Shown: positions 13,758 through 21,465 of the stretch, piece by piece
Layout of the letters: each line of letters begins with the position of its first letter
How positions within the stretch are numbered: position 1 is the stretch's first letter
Source: JACQNR01 sp049515175
GTDB lineage: Bacteria > Acidobacteriota > Terriglobia > UBA7540
Direction of reading: 5' to 3'
Length of the DNA stretch: 24,670 bases
Assembly (NCBI GenBank): GCA_049515175.1
Contig: JBEKUI010000031.1
Span: forward strand, 1 to 24,670
The notes under the pieces: generated by a model
Told to the model about the DNA's origin: nothing
The model's input: only the letters and a program-made list of their open reading frames with translations
The model's database searches: none
Made by a program: the position numbers and the translations under genes

Positions 13758-14783
13758 TCACTTGATCCGAAGAAAGTCCAGCCCCGACTCGAAGGCCAGC
13801 ATCGGACTGTTCGTAAACGCGCTCACTTCGTACGGGCAGCCAATTTTGCAGCCTTTGCAGAAATCCCAGAGGGTGGCTTCCTGGGCAATGATCTTCTGGG
13901 CTGTCTCAGAAGAGAAAATCTCCCGCAGCGGGGCCTGGGATTGATGCAGGGTCACGAAGGCGCACGGCAGGTGGATGGCGCCATCCGGCTTCATGGAGAT
14001 GAGTTTGGAAGGGTGGCGACAGGGGAATTTCGGACCAAATCCGCCCTGACGGTAGAAATCATAATAGTGCGTGTAGAAGCGGACGTTCTTGGGGTAAAGG
14101 GCGCGCAGCTCGCGCAGAGATCGCTCCACGACATCAATCTCCCTGCCGTGCAACTCGGAATCGGGCAGGAGTTCGCCCTGCCGCATCACGTTGTGCACCG
14201 CCTCGGGGTGGAGCACCAAATGGCGCGCGTGGCAGAACTTCGCCAGCTCCGGCAGGTCCTCCAGGTTCTCGAGGTTCACAGCAGCATTGATCTGGGTCGT
14301 AAACGGCCGGCGCTTGGTGAGCACGAATTCGAGATTGTCGAGGATTCGCGCCAGGCCGTCGATTCCACGCCGCTTGGCGAAGCGCGCGGGGTTGAGCGAA
14401 TCGATCGAAACCTCGAGCATGTCGAGCCGGGCCACGCCGTCGGCGTATTTGCGGATCAGGAGGCCATTGGTGGGCATGGAAGTCCACAGGCCTCTGTCCG
14501 CCGCGTAGGCGATGTAATCGGAAGTGTTGGGATTCAGCAGCGGCTCCCCGCCCGAGAAGCTGAGCGCGAAGATGCCCATTTCGCAGAACTCGTCGATGCG
14601 GCAGAAGACCCGGTCCCTCACGGCCCGCGTCTGCAGGTCATTAAACTTCCCTTCCTCGCCGAAGATGCAGTATTCGCAGAACATATTGCACATCAGCGTG
14701 GTCTCGAACATGACCATGTAAGGCAGGCGGAAGCCCGAGGCCAGATGCTTGAGGAAAGATCGTGCTATGTAAGGGTATTTCAT
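13758..14783 (-). CDS. radical SAM protein with SPASM/twitch-like C-terminus
   Basis: A 341-residue radical SAM enzyme. The [4Fe-4S] ligands are C32, C36 and C39 in CNMFCEYC, and the SAM-binding GGEP is at 78-81 in LSFSGGEPLLNP. The strand TSMPTNGLL and the D/S pattern in LEVSIDSLN follow. The C-terminus has C255, C274 and then C309, C312 and C316 (CKGCKIGC) around SMKPDGAIHLPC, a SPASM- or twitch-like auxiliary cluster site. Such enzymes modify peptides, lipids or cofactors by radical chemistry; the substrate is unknown. The N-terminal 20 residues are amphipathic and may touch membrane. It is transcribed toward the lipid-like cluster and lies 200 bases upstream of it, so co-function is possible but not shown. 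Confidence 0.87.
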   Translation of the reverse strand: MKYPYIARSFLKHLASGFRLPYMVMFETTLMCNMFCEYCIFGEEGKFNDLQTRAVRDRVFCRIDEFCEMGIFALSFSGGEPLLNPNTSDYIAYAADRGLWTSMPTNGLLIRKYADGVARLDMLEVSIDSLNPARFAKRRGIDGLARILDNLEFVLTKRRPFTTQINAAVNLENLEDLPELAKFCHARHLVLHPEAVHNVMRQGELLPDSELHGREIDVVERSLRELRALYPKNVRFYTHYYDFYRQGGFGPKFPCRHPSKLISMKPDGAIHLPCAFVTLHQSQAPLREIFSSETAQKIIAQEATLWDFCKGCKIGCPYEVSAFTNSPMLAFESGLDFLRIK

Positions 14784-14916
14784 GCTTCACCGCGCCAGGC
14801 TGCCAGTTGGAGCGAAGACGTCCCCTGCGGGCAGCGCTCGCGACCGTCTGGAAATCTTACCTTTCGATTCAGTTCCGCCCTGACCCAGCTTCTTCTCCAG
14901 CATAACCAATTTGCCG

Positions 14917-15972
14917 CTAGGCGTCACGGGTTTTTGTCGGGCGCGGCTGCGTGGCCGGCTTTTGCAGCTTATAGAGCCTGGTGCGTGCAACGCCCAGAAT
15001 TGCCGCAGCCGCCGTCTTGTTTCCCCCGGTGAGCTTCAGCACGTGGGTCGAGTAGCGCCGGCCCAACTCGTCCAAACTGGGTAGCCCCGTGCTCAGATCC
15101 GCGAACACCGTCTCGGGGAGAAAATCGGCGCGCACGTCCGGCGGGAATGCCGCGGGGCCGATTTCCTCCTCCGGGCTCCGCATGGCCGCGTACTTCAGGG
15201 CGCTTGCGAGTTCGCGAACGTTCCCGGGCCAGGCGCAGGCGGTCAGCATCGACAGTGCCTGAGGCGAAAGCCGCCAGTTCTTGCCGGACTCCTTACCCAG
15301 CCCCTCCAAGAGATGCGCAGCGAGCGCGGGAATATCGGCGGAGCGGTCGCGCAGCGGCGGCAGGTCGATCTCGATCGCGCTGAGGCAATCAAGGAGGTCT
15401 TCGCGAAAATTCCCCTGCCGCTGGCGCGCGGCCAAGGCCCCACGGTCCGAGGAGATCACGCGAACGTCGACCGGCACGGATTCCCCGCCGCCGACGCGCC
15501 GCAGGCGGTGCGTCTGGAGGGTGCGAAGCAGCTTCGCCTGGAGCCCCTGAGGCAGTTCGGTAACCTCATCGAGAAAGACCGTCCCGCCGCTCGCTTCCTC
15601 GATCATCCCACGACGGCTCGGCGGGCTGCCGTCCGACTTTCCGCCCGTGTAACCAAATAGCTCAGCTTCCAGATGGGCTTCCGGCAGGCGGCAATCGACG
15701 ATGGCAAAGGGCCGGTCCTGCCGCGGCCCGAGAGCGTGAATCGATCGGGCAACAAGGTCCTTCCCCGTACCCGCTTCGCCTCGGATCAGGACGGGAGAAC
15801 GCACGCTTGCCGCCACAACCATTCGCTCGCGGACTTCCCGCATGGCCGGACTCTCGCCCAAGAGGCACGGTGGGCCCCCCTGCTCCGCACCTTGCCGCCT
15901 GAGGAGTTGAACCTCCAGCAACAGGTTGCGATGGGCGAGAGCCTTCCCCAGGTGAACGAGCAGTTCCTCCAC
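14917..15972 (-). CDS. degenerate NtrC-type protein: AAA+ and Fis domains, sigma-54 loop lost
   Basis: The 351-residue frame holds the AAA+ and Fis parts of a sigma-54 activator paralogous to the one at 16432. Walker A GEAGTGKD (65-72) and Walker B GGTVFLDE (129-136) are kept, as are WPGNVREL and the Fis helix-turn-helix TGGNKTAAAAILGVARTRLYKL. But the GAFTGA loop that touches sigma-54 is GKSDGS (111-116) at identical length, the second arginine finger is cysteine (C196) and sensor I is ISSD. It should not open sigma-54 promoters. The receiver upstream is in another frame (see next entry). It may be a pseudogene, or a DNA-binding antagonist or repressor that shares sites with its paralogue. 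Confidence 0.8.
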   Translation of the reverse strand: MEELLVHLGKALAHRNLLLEVQLLRRQGAEQGGPPCLLGESPAMREVRERMVVAASVRSPVLIRGEAGTGKDLVARSIHALGPRQDRPFAIVDCRLPEAHLEAELFGYTGGKSDGSPPSRRGMIEEASGGTVFLDEVTELPQGLQAKLLRTLQTHRLRRVGGGESVPVDVRVISSDRGALAARQRQGNFREDLLDCLSAIEIDLPPLRDRSADIPALAAHLLEGLGKESGKNWRLSPQALSMLTACAWPGNVRELASALKYAAMRSPEEEIGPAAFPPDVRADFLPETVFADLSTGLPSLDELGRRYSTHVLKLTGGNKTAAAAILGVARTRLYKLQKPATQPRPTKTRDA

Positions 15973-16314
15973 CTGGAATGGTGGCGCAAGGTATTGGTAC
16001 GCCCCACCGCCGCCAGGACTTCCGCGGCTGAGGCGACGGAGGGCTCGGCGGCGAGAATAATGACCTCCGCGTCGGGCTGAATGGCTCGGATGGCATGCAG
16101 CACCGGCACGCCGCTCGTGTCCGATTCATACTGCGCACCGGTGATTACGGCGTCGAAAATGCCCTGCTTCAGTGCGACGAGCGCTTCCTCGCCGGCCTCC
16201 GTCGTCGCCACTTCGTAACCGTGCTCGCGGATGGCCTCCGCAATTGCGAACGCTACCTTTGGACTCGTAGATCTTCACGGCGCTTGGCTGCTCCGATTCT
16301 GCGCGGACCCTCAC
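15973..16314 (-). pseudogene. frameshifted pseudo-receiver of the degenerate NtrC-type gene
   Basis: Receiver-like sequence is spread over two frames. VKIYESK near 16270 is in the AAA+ frame. The run VAFAIAEAIREHGYEV to AAEVLAAV (about 16258-16008) is in a second frame. YQYLAPPFQVEELLVHLGKAL returns to the first and continues into the AAA+ frame. Two compensating shifts are needed, near 16258 and in the GGTGGGG run near 16000. The acidic pair is missing, the phospho-acceptor is glycine (VITGAQ versus ISDMK in the paralogue), the Thr is alanine and the lysine is proline (LAPPF versus LSKPF). The shifts may be assembly errors, but the lost residues are not explained by them. Confidence 0.7.
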
Positions 16315-16431
16315 GCGGCGTTCTGGCCAATCGCGGCTGAATCACGCCTTCGCAGGGACGCGAGGAAATTTGAGAGAAGGTCCTGGGCCTTGCAGGAGGT
16401 GACTCGGCCGGGCGGGTTCAAGTCAGGAGCG

Positions 16432-17817
16432 CTATTTCTTCCACACCAGCGCCCGGTAGAGAGTTTTGCGGTCCATCCCCAGGATCGCGGCCGCTTTCAA
16501 TTTGTTGCCGCCCACCGCTTTCAAAACATGTCTGATGTACTTCACACGCAGCTCATCGACCGTGGGCAGACCGCTGTAAAAGTCCTCCAATCGCTCTTCC
16601 TTTTGAAAAGTAACGCGCACTTTGGGGGGCAAATCACTGGGCGTAATCGTGCCCGACCGGTTCAGCGCTACCGCCGCTTCCAGCGCGTTTTCGAGTTCGC
16701 GGACGTTGCCTGGCCAGGAATAAGTGAGCAGGATAGACAGGGCTTGGGGAGCAATCGTGAACGCCATTCCCCTTTCTTGCTCGAACTGTTTCAGGAAGTG
16801 CTCGACGAGCAGGGGGATATCGTCGCTGCGAACGCGCAGCGGAGGCAGATCGATTTCAATGACCCGCAGGCGGAAGTAGAGGTCCTCCCGGAACTTTCCC
16901 CTCTCGACGAGATCCGCAAGATTCTGGTTGGTGGCGGCAATGATGCGGACGTCCACGGGCACGGCGCGATTGCTACCCACGCGCCGCACCTCCTGCTCTT
17001 CCAGCGTGCGCAGAAGCTTCACTTGCAGGGCGGGACTCATCTCCGCGACCTCGTCCAGAAACACCGTCCCGCCATCGGCCTCTTCGAAGATGCCTCGCTT
17101 GTTGTCGATTGCTCCGGTGAACGAGCCGCGCACGTGGCCGAAGAGCTCGGTCTCCAGGAGCGTTTCAGGCAGCGCCCCGCAGTTCACCGCCAGAAACCTC
17201 TGTCCGGCGCGCGGGCCGTTGTGATGGATGGCTCGGGCCACCAATTCCTTGCCCGTGCCGCTCTCACCACAGATGAGCACCGTCGAACGCGAGTCGGAAA
17301 CCACGGCAATCTTCTTGTAAATCTCCAGCATCGACGGGGCCCGCCCCACCAAGCTGGAGAGTTGCCCCTGGCTGCCGAGCTGTTGCTTCAAGCTGCGATT
17401 CTCCCGCAACAGCTTGCGGTTTTCGAGCGCGCGCGTCACCTGAACCAGCAATTCCTCAATCTTGAAGGGCTTGGAAAGGTAGTCGAAGGCGCCGCCTTTC
17501 AGCGCTTCGATGGCGGTCTCCATGCTGCCGAAGGCGGTGATGAGGATGACCTCCGACTCCGGCTGGATGGACTTGTAGGCTTTGAGCACATCGAGGCCGG
17601 TCAGGCTGGGCCCCAGCTTCATGTCGCTGATGATGATGTCAAAGCCTTCCTGCTTCCCGACCTCGAGGGCCTCCTCGCCGCTTGAGGAAGTGACGACGTG
17701 GTAGCCTTGCTCGCCCAGAACCTCGGTGAGCAGTTCCCGCGTCGCCGCATCATCGTCTACAACCAGAATGTTCGCGCGAGATGTGGTTTGGGCGGGCGGT
17801 TGCGTCTCGGTCTGCAT
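16432..17817 (-). CDS. sigma-54-dependent response regulator, NtrC family
   Basis: A complete 461-residue activator. The receiver (15-135) has D21-D23, phospho-acceptor D65, T94 and K116. The AAA+ domain has Walker A GESGTGKE (184-191), the sigma-54 contact loop GSFTGA (231-236), Walker B GGTVFLDE (249-256) and the arginine finger in REDLYFRLRV. The C-terminal Fis helix-turn-helix is GGNKLKAAAILGMDRKTLYRAL. When phosphorylated it should oligomerise and drive open-complex formation at sigma-54 promoters. It starts 18 bases after the kinase gene, forming a pair. The perfect palindrome at 13664 and the related one at 19452 are candidate binding sites by position and form only. Confidence 0.94.
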   Translation of the reverse strand: MQTETQPPAQTTSRANILVVDDDAATRELLTEVLGEQGYHVVTSSSGEEALEVGKQEGFDIIISDMKLGPSLTGLDVLKAYKSIQPESEVILITAFGSMETAIEALKGGAFDYLSKPFKIEELLVQVTRALENRKLLRENRSLKQQLGSQGQLSSLVGRAPSMLEIYKKIAVVSDSRSTVLICGESGTGKELVARAIHHNGPRAGQRFLAVNCGALPETLLETELFGHVRGSFTGAIDNKRGIFEEADGGTVFLDEVAEMSPALQVKLLRTLEEQEVRRVGSNRAVPVDVRIIAATNQNLADLVERGKFREDLYFRLRVIEIDLPPLRVRSDDIPLLVEHFLKQFEQERGMAFTIAPQALSILLTYSWPGNVRELENALEAAVALNRSGTITPSDLPPKVRVTFQKEERLEDFYSGLPTVDELRVKYIRHVLKAVGGNKLKAAAILGMDRKTLYRALVWKK

Positions 17818-17835
17818 GTTCTCTGGCTTCCCTTC

Positions 17836-19419
17836 TTACCCGGCTCCGACGGCGCTGCCGGCAGGGACTGGGGGCTCCAACCTGGCACGCCCTTCGAGGG
17901 GAAGAAGAATCCGAAAGCGCGTCCCCTGGCCAAGTTCGCTTTCGACGCTGATCGTTCCCCCGTGCAGGCGAATAATCTGGTCGCAGATCGCGAGGCCCAG
18001 CCCGGTCCCCGTCCCCATACGCTTGGTCGTGAACATGGGTTCGAAGATGTGCGCCAGAGTCTCCGGGGTCATGCCGTGGCCGGTGTCCTCGTAATCCGCC
18101 TGCACGAACTGTCCGTCTGCGGGAACCGCCACGCGTAGCCTCAACTCGCCGCCCTCTGGCATGGCATCCAGGCTGTTGTTGATCAGATTAATGAACACCT
18201 GTTGGAGATAACCGGCGTCTGCGCCAATGGGCGGAACGTCCGCGGCCAGGTCCAGCCGGACGCGGATTTTCCGGTGCTGCAAGGCTGGGGACGAAAGCGC
18301 CACGCAGTCCTTCACCACCCGGCGGAGGTCCACGGGCTCAATTCTGAGCTCAGGGATGTGCGTCGAGGAGAGCAACTGCTTGACCGTGCGCACGATCTGC
18401 TCGATCTGGTTCTCGATAATCGCCAGCCGTCGCGCCATCGCTTCATCGCCCGCGGCGCGGCGCGCCAGCAGCTGCACGTGTCCGGAAATCGAGTTTAGCG
18501 GCGTCCCGATTTCATGTGCCAGGCTGGCCGCCAGTTGCCCCGCCACCGCCAGGCGCTCCGAGCGCGCCAGAGTCTTTTGCGTCTCGAAGAGTTCCTGGTT
18601 GATCTGGGCAAGTTCTTCGTTCCGGCGCGCCAGCTCTCCCGTCGCCTCTTCCACTTTGCGGCCCAGTTCCGTGTTGAAGTTCTCGATGCGGACCAGCATC
18701 TGATTGAGGTGCTTCGCGAGCTGGCCGATCTCGTCGTCCCCGGCGGCGCGCGCGCGAACGTCCAGCTGCCCCCCTTCCGCGGACTCCATGACGCCGATCA
18801 TCTCTTTCACGGGCCCGCGCACGCGTTTCAGGAAGAAGACGTGAATCACCAACATCACCACCGCCAAGCTGGCCACCATCAGCAACAGATTGCGCAGCAC
18901 CAGGTCCAGGGTCAAGGCGTTCAGATGCGATTTGGAGACCCTTAGAAGAAGGCAGCCCGTCGGGCGACCTTGCACGCGAATGATAGTTGCGATAATCCAG
19001 AACTTGCCGTCTGGCGTTTCAATCGACATCTGGTCCTTGCCGGGCGTGAAGAACTCGTTGTAATTCTCCACGTTCGGCAGGTTGTCCAGCTCCAGATGGA
19101 TGCCTTGCGGGTTCGTCGTGACCACCAGTCGGTGCTCAGGCTCGTGGGCGTACACGTCGGATTGCGCCCAACCCGGCAGGTCATGCTCGATCTGCCGGAG
19201 CGCCCTTAGCAGGTTCTCGGAATTCTGGAGTCCATCCTTACTCACCAGCTGGGGGGTCGTGAGCCGCGCCTGAGCCAAAGCCCTGCGGTATATCTCCTCT
19301 TCCACCGGCTCTTTCATCAGCCACATGGCCGTAAAAGTGGAGGCCCCTACAACCAAGATGACGGTTGCTGCGATAATCAGGATGATTTTGCCTTGCAGGC
19401 TGAAGCGAGTCGTGATCAT
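17836..19419 (-). CDS. membrane sensor histidine kinase
   Basis: A 527-residue kinase with two membrane segments (about 11-35 and 173-197) flanking a periplasmic sensor of about 135 residues with no domain I can name. A HAMP linker (about 198-250) and a coiled coil (250-290) follow. The HisKA box is AHEIGTPLNSISGH with phospho-acceptor H302. The ATPase has the N box NLINNSLDAM (411-420), G1 DTGHG (445-449), an F box FEPMFTTK and G2 GTGLGL (471-476). It is paired with the NtrC-like regulator 18 bases downstream and is its likely phosphodonor; the receiver-only protein at 13114 is a second possible target. The signal is unknown. Confidence 0.94.
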   Translation of the reverse strand: MITTRFSLQGKIILIIAATVILVVGASTFTAMWLMKEPVEEEIYRRALAQARLTTPQLVSKDGLQNSENLLRALRQIEHDLPGWAQSDVYAHEPEHRLVVTTNPQGIHLELDNLPNVENYNEFFTPGKDQMSIETPDGKFWIIATIIRVQGRPTGCLLLRVSKSHLNALTLDLVLRNLLLMVASLAVVMLVIHVFFLKRVRGPVKEMIGVMESAEGGQLDVRARAAGDDEIGQLAKHLNQMLVRIENFNTELGRKVEEATGELARRNEELAQINQELFETQKTLARSERLAVAGQLAASLAHEIGTPLNSISGHVQLLARRAAGDEAMARRLAIIENQIEQIVRTVKQLLSSTHIPELRIEPVDLRRVVKDCVALSSPALQHRKIRVRLDLAADVPPIGADAGYLQQVFINLINNSLDAMPEGGELRLRVAVPADGQFVQADYEDTGHGMTPETLAHIFEPMFTTKRMGTGTGLGLAICDQIIRLHGGTISVESELGQGTRFRILLPLEGRARLEPPVPAGSAVGAG

Positions 19420-19451
19420 AGACTTACCGGCAGAAAATCAGGCTAGCACCC

Positions 19452-19472
19452 TGTGGGGCAAAAAGCAACACA
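19452..19472. promoter_or_regulatory. imperfect palindrome upstream of the kinase gene
   Basis: TGTGGGGC-AAAAA-GCAACACA is an imperfect palindrome (6 of 8 arm positions pair), 33 bases upstream of the kinase start on the minus strand and within the divergent region shared with the membrane-protein gene. Its TGTGG...A-tract...CACA form resembles the perfect palindrome at 13664, so it may be a site for autoregulation. Confidence 0.35.
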
Positions 19473-19703
19473 CAGTGAGGTATTCAGAAGTCTATCCCCA
19501 TTTATCCAACTATCTCACTCATTCGAAAGGGATTCGCTAAGCACCGTGGGCTGGAGATTTCAATTGTGAGTGGGAGGGTTGTTTCCGTCCACTCGTACAG
19601 GGAAGGTGCAACTCCTGCATATCGGATACGATTTCCAGCTGAGTTGACGACAGCGCCGGAGCAGAGATTTCGCAGGACCTTTCGGCGCCTTGCCCGGCAG
19701 GCT

Positions 19704-19709
19704 TATACT
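19704..19709 (+). promoter_or_regulatory. -10 element before the membrane protein gene
   Basis: TATACT (5 of 6) lies 57 bases before ATG 19767. The 17-base-spaced -35 (TTCGGC) is poor. Its position supports a start downstream of the first possible initiation codon of the frame at 19566. Confidence 0.35.
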
Positions 19710-19766
19710 GAGGTTGCCATTTCTTCCCGTATGAGACAAGACCACGAGCGACTCGGGATTGGACCG

Positions 19767-21314
19767 ATGAGCGAGCCTATGAAGAAATCCCCGAATCGCT
19801 CCCTCTTGCTGCTGCTCGGGGTGGTCGCTTGGCTCTATCTCACAAGTTTTGTTCCACCCAACGTTCCCATTTTCCAGGGCGATAGCTCGCCCATATTCCT
19901 CCACGAAGCGGTGCGCATGCTGCACGGCCAGACCATTTACAAGGACTTCTCTGAATTGATCCTTCCTGGCACGCAGTTTGTATTTTGGGGGCTCTTCAAA
20001 CTCTTTGGTGTTAGGGCCTGGACTGCCAACGCCATGTTCATTCTCCTGGGTACATGCTTGGCCTGGAGCGGCGTAAGCATAGCCCGTCACGTGCTCGAGG
20101 GCAGGCTCGTTTATCTTCCAAGTGTTTTGTTCCTGGGCTTCGCCTTTGCAACGGAGCGGGACCCCACTCATCATTGGTACAGCACGCTGGCCGTCATGGC
20201 GGCGCTCGTCGCGGTGATCCCGGAACGAAGCGCGTGGCGCCTGATGGTGGCCGGTGCGCTGTGCGGCCTGGCGACGCTCTTTACCCAAACCCGCGGGCCG
20301 GCGGCCATTTTGGGAATAGCGTTGTTTCTACTATGGGAACGCCACCAGAAGAAGGAAAGCTGGCGGCACTTGATGAAAGCCCAGGTGAGTTTGTGGCTGC
20401 CGTTCCTGGTTACGACACTGGTAGCCATCGCCTATCTGATTGAGCGGGCGGGATTCCAGCAATTGTTCCTATGCACGGTTACCTTCCCGTTCAAATACTT
20501 CAGGCTTTGGTACTGGAACACGCCGCAGGTGTATCTCTCCGAGGTTCCCGCTCTCTCCTGGCCGTTGCAACTGCCGGCCGTGGGGATGTGGCTATCCATG
20601 CATGTGCTCATTCCGCTGGTTTACCTGTTATTCCTGGTGCGCTGGTGGAGGGTCGCGAAGTCCCACCCCACGGAGCCTTGGGACCGCCCCATGCTTCTGA
20701 CCCTGGTCGGGCTGTGCCTATTTCTGTCTCAGGCCACCTCCCTGAGCTGGTTGCGCCTCTGCTCTGTCTCCCTGCCGGCTCTCATCGTGTTGACCTGGTT
20801 GGTGCGTTCTCCGGGAAGAGTCCTCGAGTTTTTCCGCCGCCTCTTATGGGGAGTCGGCGCCGTCGCGATGATTGCCCATCCGGTGATAGCCCAAACGGAC
20901 TGGCATGCCTACCTCGACACGCCCACCGGGCGCGAGGTTTTTCTCGACCCTGATGTTTACGAGAAATTCCGCTGGGTAGGAGAACATACACGGCCGGGGG
21001 ACTACTTCTACCAGGCGTCCGACTGTAACCTATATTATCTGCTGGAGTTGCGTAACCCCACACGGTTGGCTTTCATCACCGCGAGCGGTTACACGCGAGC
21101 CCACGAGGTGCAGGATGTTGTGGCCAGCCTCGAGACGTCGCAGGTGCGCTACGTGCTGTGGTCCGTCTGGCTGGATCTTCCATACCCTGGTCGTCCCCAG
21201 CAGTTCGACGCGGCGCGCCTCTCCCCCATTCGTGAATATCTACATACCCGCTATCACCTCGTCCGAAATTTCGGGGATCCCGACTATGAACAGGTCTGGG
21301 AACGAAATCCCTGA
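19767..21314 (+). CDS. polytopic membrane protein, GT-C glycosyltransferase-like
   Basis: A protein of about 515 residues with roughly 9-11 hydrophobic segments, starting with LLLLLGVVAWLYLTSFV and ending in a soluble domain of about 120 residues after IAHPVIAQTDW. An acidic extracytoplasmic loop after the first segment (FQGDSSPIFLHEAVRMLHGQTIYKDF) and the general shape match GT-C enzymes such as the ArnT/PMT (GT39) group, which use polyprenyl-phosphate sugars. No diagnostic motif confirms this. The frame opens at 19566, but the upstream part is not membrane-like and overlaps the promoter zone, so ATG 19767 is chosen; ATG 19731 and 19779 are alternatives. It is divergent from the kinase gene. 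Confidence 0.75.
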   Translation: MSEPMKKSPNRSLLLLLGVVAWLYLTSFVPPNVPIFQGDSSPIFLHEAVRMLHGQTIYKDFSELILPGTQFVFWGLFKLFGVRAWTANAMFILLGTCLAWSGVSIARHVLEGRLVYLPSVLFLGFAFATERDPTHHWYSTLAVMAALVAVIPERSAWRLMVAGALCGLATLFTQTRGPAAILGIALFLLWERHQKKESWRHLMKAQVSLWLPFLVTTLVAIAYLIERAGFQQLFLCTVTFPFKYFRLWYWNTPQVYLSEVPALSWPLQLPAVGMWLSMHVLIPLVYLLFLVRWWRVAKSHPTEPWDRPMLLTLVGLCLFLSQATSLSWLRLCSVSLPALIVLTWLVRSPGRVLEFFRRLLWGVGAVAMIAHPVIAQTDWHAYLDTPTGREVFLDPDVYEKFRWVGEHTRPGDYFYQASDCNLYYLLELRNPTRLAFITASGYTRAHEVQDVVASLETSQVRYVLWSVWLDLPYPGRPQQFDAARLSPIREYLHTRYHLVRNFGDPDYEQVWERNP

Positions 21315-21344
21315 CCCCTGCCCGCCCGGTCCGCCATCGCAAGG

Positions 21345-21373
21345 ATGACAGGACGTGCCGCGGAGGTGATAAT
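21345..21373 (+). promoter_or_regulatory. sigma-70 promoter of polX
   Basis: ATGACA (21345-21350, 5 of 6) is followed after 17 bases by GATAAT (21368-21373, 5 of 6). Transcription would start near 21380, leaving a leader of about 86 bases before ATG 21466. This also argues against the in-frame start at 21382. Confidence 0.65.
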
Positions 21374-21465
21374 CTCTGCTTGTGCAGAGGACCGCGTGCC
21401 TTCCCTTCGCGCAGGTGGGGAGCGCGGCTTCCCCACGTACCGGCACGATCCGAGGGAGATTGAGC

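Noticed and set aside
16231..17685. 484-codon plus-strand frame opposite the NtrC-like gene
   Set aside because: Antisense shadow; the minus strand has every sigma-54 activator motif.
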